Below, one piece after another: positions 60,603 to 64,000 of a stretch of 64,000 nucleotides of DNA. The DNA lies in contig CM057456.1 of NCBI GenBank assembly GCA_016271365.2, forward strand, positions 1,393,407,501 through 1,393,471,500. The letters are read 5' to 3'. Position 1 is the stretch's first letter; the number at the start of each line of letters is the position of its first letter. Source of the stretch: Neoceratodus forsteri. Its lineage: Eukaryota; Chordata; Ceratodontiformes; Ceratodontidae. The position numbers were made by a program, and so were the translations under genes. Below the pieces are notes generated by a model. That model was not told where the DNA came from, searched no databases, and saw only the letters and a program-made list of their open reading frames with translations.

Positions 60603-63415
60603 ATAAGGACAGTGCGGCCCACCTAGTCTGCCCATTTGCCTACCTATTTCAAGTCACAGATCCTAGCTGATCTGTAGCTTACCCTTTTTTCCCCACCTCT
60701 AGGGTACCCTTGTGTCGATCCGATGCATTCTCGAATTCCCTAACTGTTTTTGCCCCCTCCACCTTTTTTGGGAGGCCGTTCCAAGCATCCACCACTCTTT
60801 CAGTGAAAAAGCACTTCCCCATGTTGCTCCTGAACCTCCCCCCGCCAACTTTATTTTGTGCCCCCTTGTTCTTGCACATCTTCTTTTTTGAAAGATGCTA
60901 CCCTCTTGTACCTTGTTATTACCCCTGAGGTACTTGAACATTTCTGTCATGTGCCCCCTCTCTCCCCTCTCCTCCAGGGAATACATATTGAGTTCTCTTA
61001 GCCTCTCCTCATAGGGCTTTTCATGCAGACCCTGCACCATCTTTGTAGCCCTCCTCTGGACTGCCTCCAGTCTGACTATGTCCTTCCAGAGATGTGGTTT
61101 TCAGAACTAGACACAATACTCCAGCTGAGGTCTCACCAGCAATCTGTACGCTGGCATAACCACTTCCTTCTTTCTGCTGGTGTTACCTCTCCCTATGCAC
61201 CCCAGCATCCCACTGGCTTTCCCCACAGCCTTCTTGCACTGTTTGGGCACCTTTAGTCATCCGCTGTGAGTACCCCAGGTCCCGTTCCTGCTTGGTTGTC
61301 GCCAGTACCTCCCTCCATCTTGTACACCTCCCTTGGATTTCTGCTCCCCCAAGTGCATGACTTTGCACTTTTTTGCATTGAATCCTAGCTGCCACACTTC
61401 TGGCCACTTCTCCAACCTGCTTAGGTCTTTTCTAATTTTTTCTGTTCCCTCTGGAGTGTCAACCCTGTTGCAGATTTTAGTGTCTGTGAAAAGACATACT
61501 TTCCCCTCTAGCCCCTCTGCCTTATGAAGACATTGAAGAGGACTAGTCCCAGGACTGATCCCTGTGGCACCCCGCTGGTCGCCTCCCTCTCCTTCGATTG
61601 AACACCATTCACCAGCACCCTCTGTGTCCTGCCCCTCAACCAATTACTGACCCAGTTCACCACCTTGGGGCCCACCCCCATGCTGCCTAACTTTTTTGCC
61701 AACCCTCTATGTGGAATGGTATCCAAGGCCTTGTTGAAATTTAAGTAGGCCACATCCACCGCTCTTCCCCGATCACCCAGTCAAAGAAATCTGTCACATT
61801 TGTTTGCCATGATCTTCCCACTGTGAATCTATGCTGCCTCGGATCCTGTGCTCTGCTAGATTCAAGGAATGACACAATCCTCTCCTTTAACAGTGCCTTC
61901 ATTAATTTCCCCACCACAGAAGTCAGGCTGACTGGTCTGTAGTAGCCTGAATCTTCTCTTCTTGGCTCCCACTTTTGTGGAGAGGTGCCACATTTGCCCT
62001 CCTCCAGTCTTCTGGGATTGCCCCTGTCTCCAGTGATCTGTTGAACAGGGTGGTCAGCGGGGCCACCATCCTCTCTCTGAGCTTTTTTAATATTCTGGGG
62101 TGAATCCTATCTGTCCCCATTGCTTTATCTATTTTTAGTTTCCCCGAGTTCATTTAGGACCCTCTCTACTCTGAATGGAGGGGCGTCTACCTCCCTTTCC
62201 TGGCTGTATTTTTTGCTGAGTTGTGGACCTACGCCTTCCCCTTCCTTTGTGAAAACTGAACAAAAGTATTTGTTCAGTATTGCTGCTTTTTCTATGTCCT
62301 CCTCTGGACACCCTCCTCCCTCCCATTTTATCCTGACCCTCACTCCTTGTCCTCTCCCTCTCCCTGATGTATCTGAAGAAGGTCTTGTCACCTTTTGTTA
62401 TAGCCTGTGCTATATTTTCTTCTGTTTGCACCTTTGTGCTCCTGACCGCCTTCCCTGTCTCCCCCTGCTTCTCTAGATACTGCATCCTGTCCTCCTCCCT
62501 TTGTGTTTCTTTGTATCTCCTGAAGCCCCTGTTTTACCTCGTATTTTCCTGGCCACTTCCTTGAGAACCAAAGTGGTTGTTTCTTTCTCTGGCTGTTGCT
62601 TTGCTGCTTAACACAGAGGTTTGTTGCCACTGTTATGGCCCCCCTGAGAATAGCCCACTGCTTCTTCACTTCCTTCCCCCCATGTCCTCTTTTGCCAGGG
62701 CTCCCCTGAGGTATTCCACAATTTTTTTTAAATCGGCCCTTTTGAAATCCAGGACCTTTAATTTTGTGTGGTTGGCCTCTGCTACTGTGGTTACATTGAG
62801 CCATGCCATGCCATGGTCACTGGTTCCTATATGGCTGCCTACCTTAACATTCTTAACCCTGTCCCCATTGGTGAGCACCAGGTGCAGTGTAACCCCCTCG
62901 TGGGTGGGTTCAGCCACAAGCTGTGTTAGTCTGCCTCCCCAGTGCTGTCAGGATGTTTCTGCTTTTGGCTGTACTCGCAGTCTGGGTGCTCCAATCTAAA
63001 TCTGGCAGACTGAAGTCCCCTAGTAGTAGTAATTCACCTTTGGTTGCCATTTTGTGGATGGCTTCCACTAATGTTTTGTCTGTCTCTTCCCCCCTGCGCC
63101 AGAGGTCTGTAGATCACCCCTGTTCGTATACTGGTTCCATTTCCTGTCTGTAGAGTGATCCACAGTGTCTCAGCTCACTCCTGCAGCCCCTGAAGCCCTC
63201 TGTTGCTTTAATTCCTTCCCTCACGTACATGGCCTCCCCTCCTCCCTTTCTTCCTTCCTTGTCTTTCCTGAAAAGTGCATATCGTGGTATGGCTATATCC
63301 CAGTCATGGTTTTATGTGTACCATGTTTCTGTAACCGCCACTATGTCCAGGTCCACTTCCACCATCAATGCCTCCAGGTCTGGGATTTTGTTTCCCAGTC
63401 TGTGGGAATGCCTCA
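60603..63415 (-). pseudogene. CR1 ORF2 (endonuclease/reverse transcriptase), copy 3
   Basis: From 63415 in minus sense: KIPDLEALMVEVDLDIVAVT and ETWYT (endonuclease start, metal-site Glu), then THEGVTLHLVLTNGDRVKNV and IGTSDHGMAW near 62840 (catalytic SDH). RT has [15 protein letters not shown] (61560) and [16 protein letters not shown]. The FADD site near 61495 reads FTDTK, so one Asp and the Ala are lost. It continues with LEKWPEVWQLGFNAKKCKVM and NMYSLEERGERGHMTEMFKY near 60965. The protein ends near 60680. Several frames are needed. Confidence 0.85.
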
Positions 63416-63424
63416 GAGATGACA

Positions 63425-64000
63425 GGGGTTGCCTTGGTAGAGTGGTGGAATAGTGGGCCAAATAAAGGGATGGCATAGTGAAGGCAACAAACCTCTGTGT
63501 GACGGAAGTGAGAAAAAAGCAGGATGAAGAGACCATTACAGTTCTAGAGGAAGGTGCTGCAAAGATAAAGGCTAAAGGGGCAGCATTTTGGAAGTACAAG
63601 GAGAAGCAGAGGGAAGCAGGAAAGACAGTGAGGGGTGCAAAGGTGCAAACAGAGGAAAAGGATAGCCAAAGAGGTAGCAAAAAATGACAAGACCTTTTTC
63701 AGATACATAAGTGAAAAGAGGATGACAAGGGGAGGGATTGTGAGGTTAAGAAGGGCAGGGGGAGGCTGTGCAGAGGGGGATGGGAAAAAGCAAATATCCT
63801 GAACAAATATTTCTGCCCAGTCTTCACAGAGGAGGGGAGAGAGGGAGATGGTCCACATAGAAGCAGCATGAATAATGGGGGAGGGAGGTGGGCACAAGTC
63901 CATTCATAAAGGAAAGAGTCCGAAGGAACTTGTGAATCTGAAAGTGGATAAGACTATGGGGCTGGATGGGGTACACCCAAGGGTGCTGAGGGAGCTCAGG
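63425..64000 (+). mobile_element. CR1-type LINE, plus strand, continuation
   Basis: The plus-strand CR1 resumes after the nested copy. In 63478-63687: ATNLCVTEVRKKQDEE and AAFWKYKEKQREAGKTVRGA, the linker between endonuclease and RT seen also in copies 2 and 3. Near the window end it reads KVDKTMGLDGVHPRVLREL, the first RT motif, so ORF2 continues beyond 64000. A short stretch of ORF2 just before this is missing, compatible with a small deletion at the insertion site. Confidence 0.82.

Larger units (their letters stand above)
60057..63424 (-). mobile_element. CR1-type LINE (copy 3), nested in the plus-strand CR1
   Basis: The minus-strand 3' tail is at 60057-60066 (agaaacatag in plus sense) and the 5' limit near 63424, shortly before the endonuclease start. 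It carries nearly all of ORF2 and is inserted into the ORF2 of another CR1 in opposite orientation. A SINE (60079-60588) lies in its 3' tail. Relative to copies 1 and 2 it has a GC-richer third position in parts. Beyond both ends the plus-strand CR1 continues in the expected order. Confidence 0.88.

Overview
The window is a dense, layered stack of transposable elements from a vertebrate genome. No host gene, rRNA, CRISPR array or bacterial-type operon can be supported. CR1, L1, L2-type and Rex1/L2-like LINEs, seven DIRS-type tyrosine-recombinase retrotransposons, a Gmr1-type Ty3/gypsy element, a FLYWCH-MULE (Phantom-like) and a hAT fragment together point to a tetrapod with a large, repeat-rich genome. 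An amphibian such as a caecilian or salamander is my best guess, but that is inference from repeat composition only.

Layout. 1-485: minus-strand L2-type LINE. 486-5075: DIRS-1, whose recombinase gene is broken by a minus-strand hAT fragment (3262-4295). 5076-9035: DIRS-2. 9036-9385: minus-strand L1 piece with the first codons of ORF2. 9386-21734: DIRS-3, split by a complete nested DIRS-4 (15118-21469) lodged in its 3' terminal-repeat complex. 21735-24494: the 5' half of a minus-strand L1 with ORF1. 24495-24621 and 33056-34741: plus-strand Rex1/L2-like LINE, interrupted by DIRS-5 (24622-33055), which itself carries a 2.5-kb FLYWCH-MULE (25427-27919) with a 9-bp target-site duplication. 34747-42870: a complete Gmr1-type gypsy element with 1.7-kb LTRs and a 5-bp duplication. 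42871-43788: CR1 3' part, minus strand. 43938-46293: DIRS-6, split by a solo LTR (45149-45870). 46530-46870: foldback element. 47091-49402: CR1, minus strand. 49403-55317: DIRS-7, the best preserved of the set. 56109-57471: a second solo LTR of the same family, swollen by foldback inserts. 57477-60056 and 63425-64000: plus-strand CR1 with ORF1 and ORF2, interrupted by a minus-strand CR1 (60057-63424) whose 3' tail carries a 510-bp tRNA-like SINE.

How the parts work. DIRS elements encode Gag, a polyprotein of reverse transcriptase, RNase H and a Dam-like methyltransferase region, and a tyrosine recombinase that replaces the DDE integrase. They are bounded by unequal inverted repeats plus an internal complementary region, and no obvious target duplication is seen at their ends. 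The gypsy element encodes Gag, protease, integrase, then reverse transcriptase and RNase H, in that unusual order. Every copy here carries stops or frameshifts. Several single domains remain open: the MULE transposase, the DIRS-7 RT/RNase H and the gypsy Gag. Nesting gives a relative age order: hosts (L1, Rex-like LINE, plus CR1, DIRS-3, DIRS-6) are older than their inserts.
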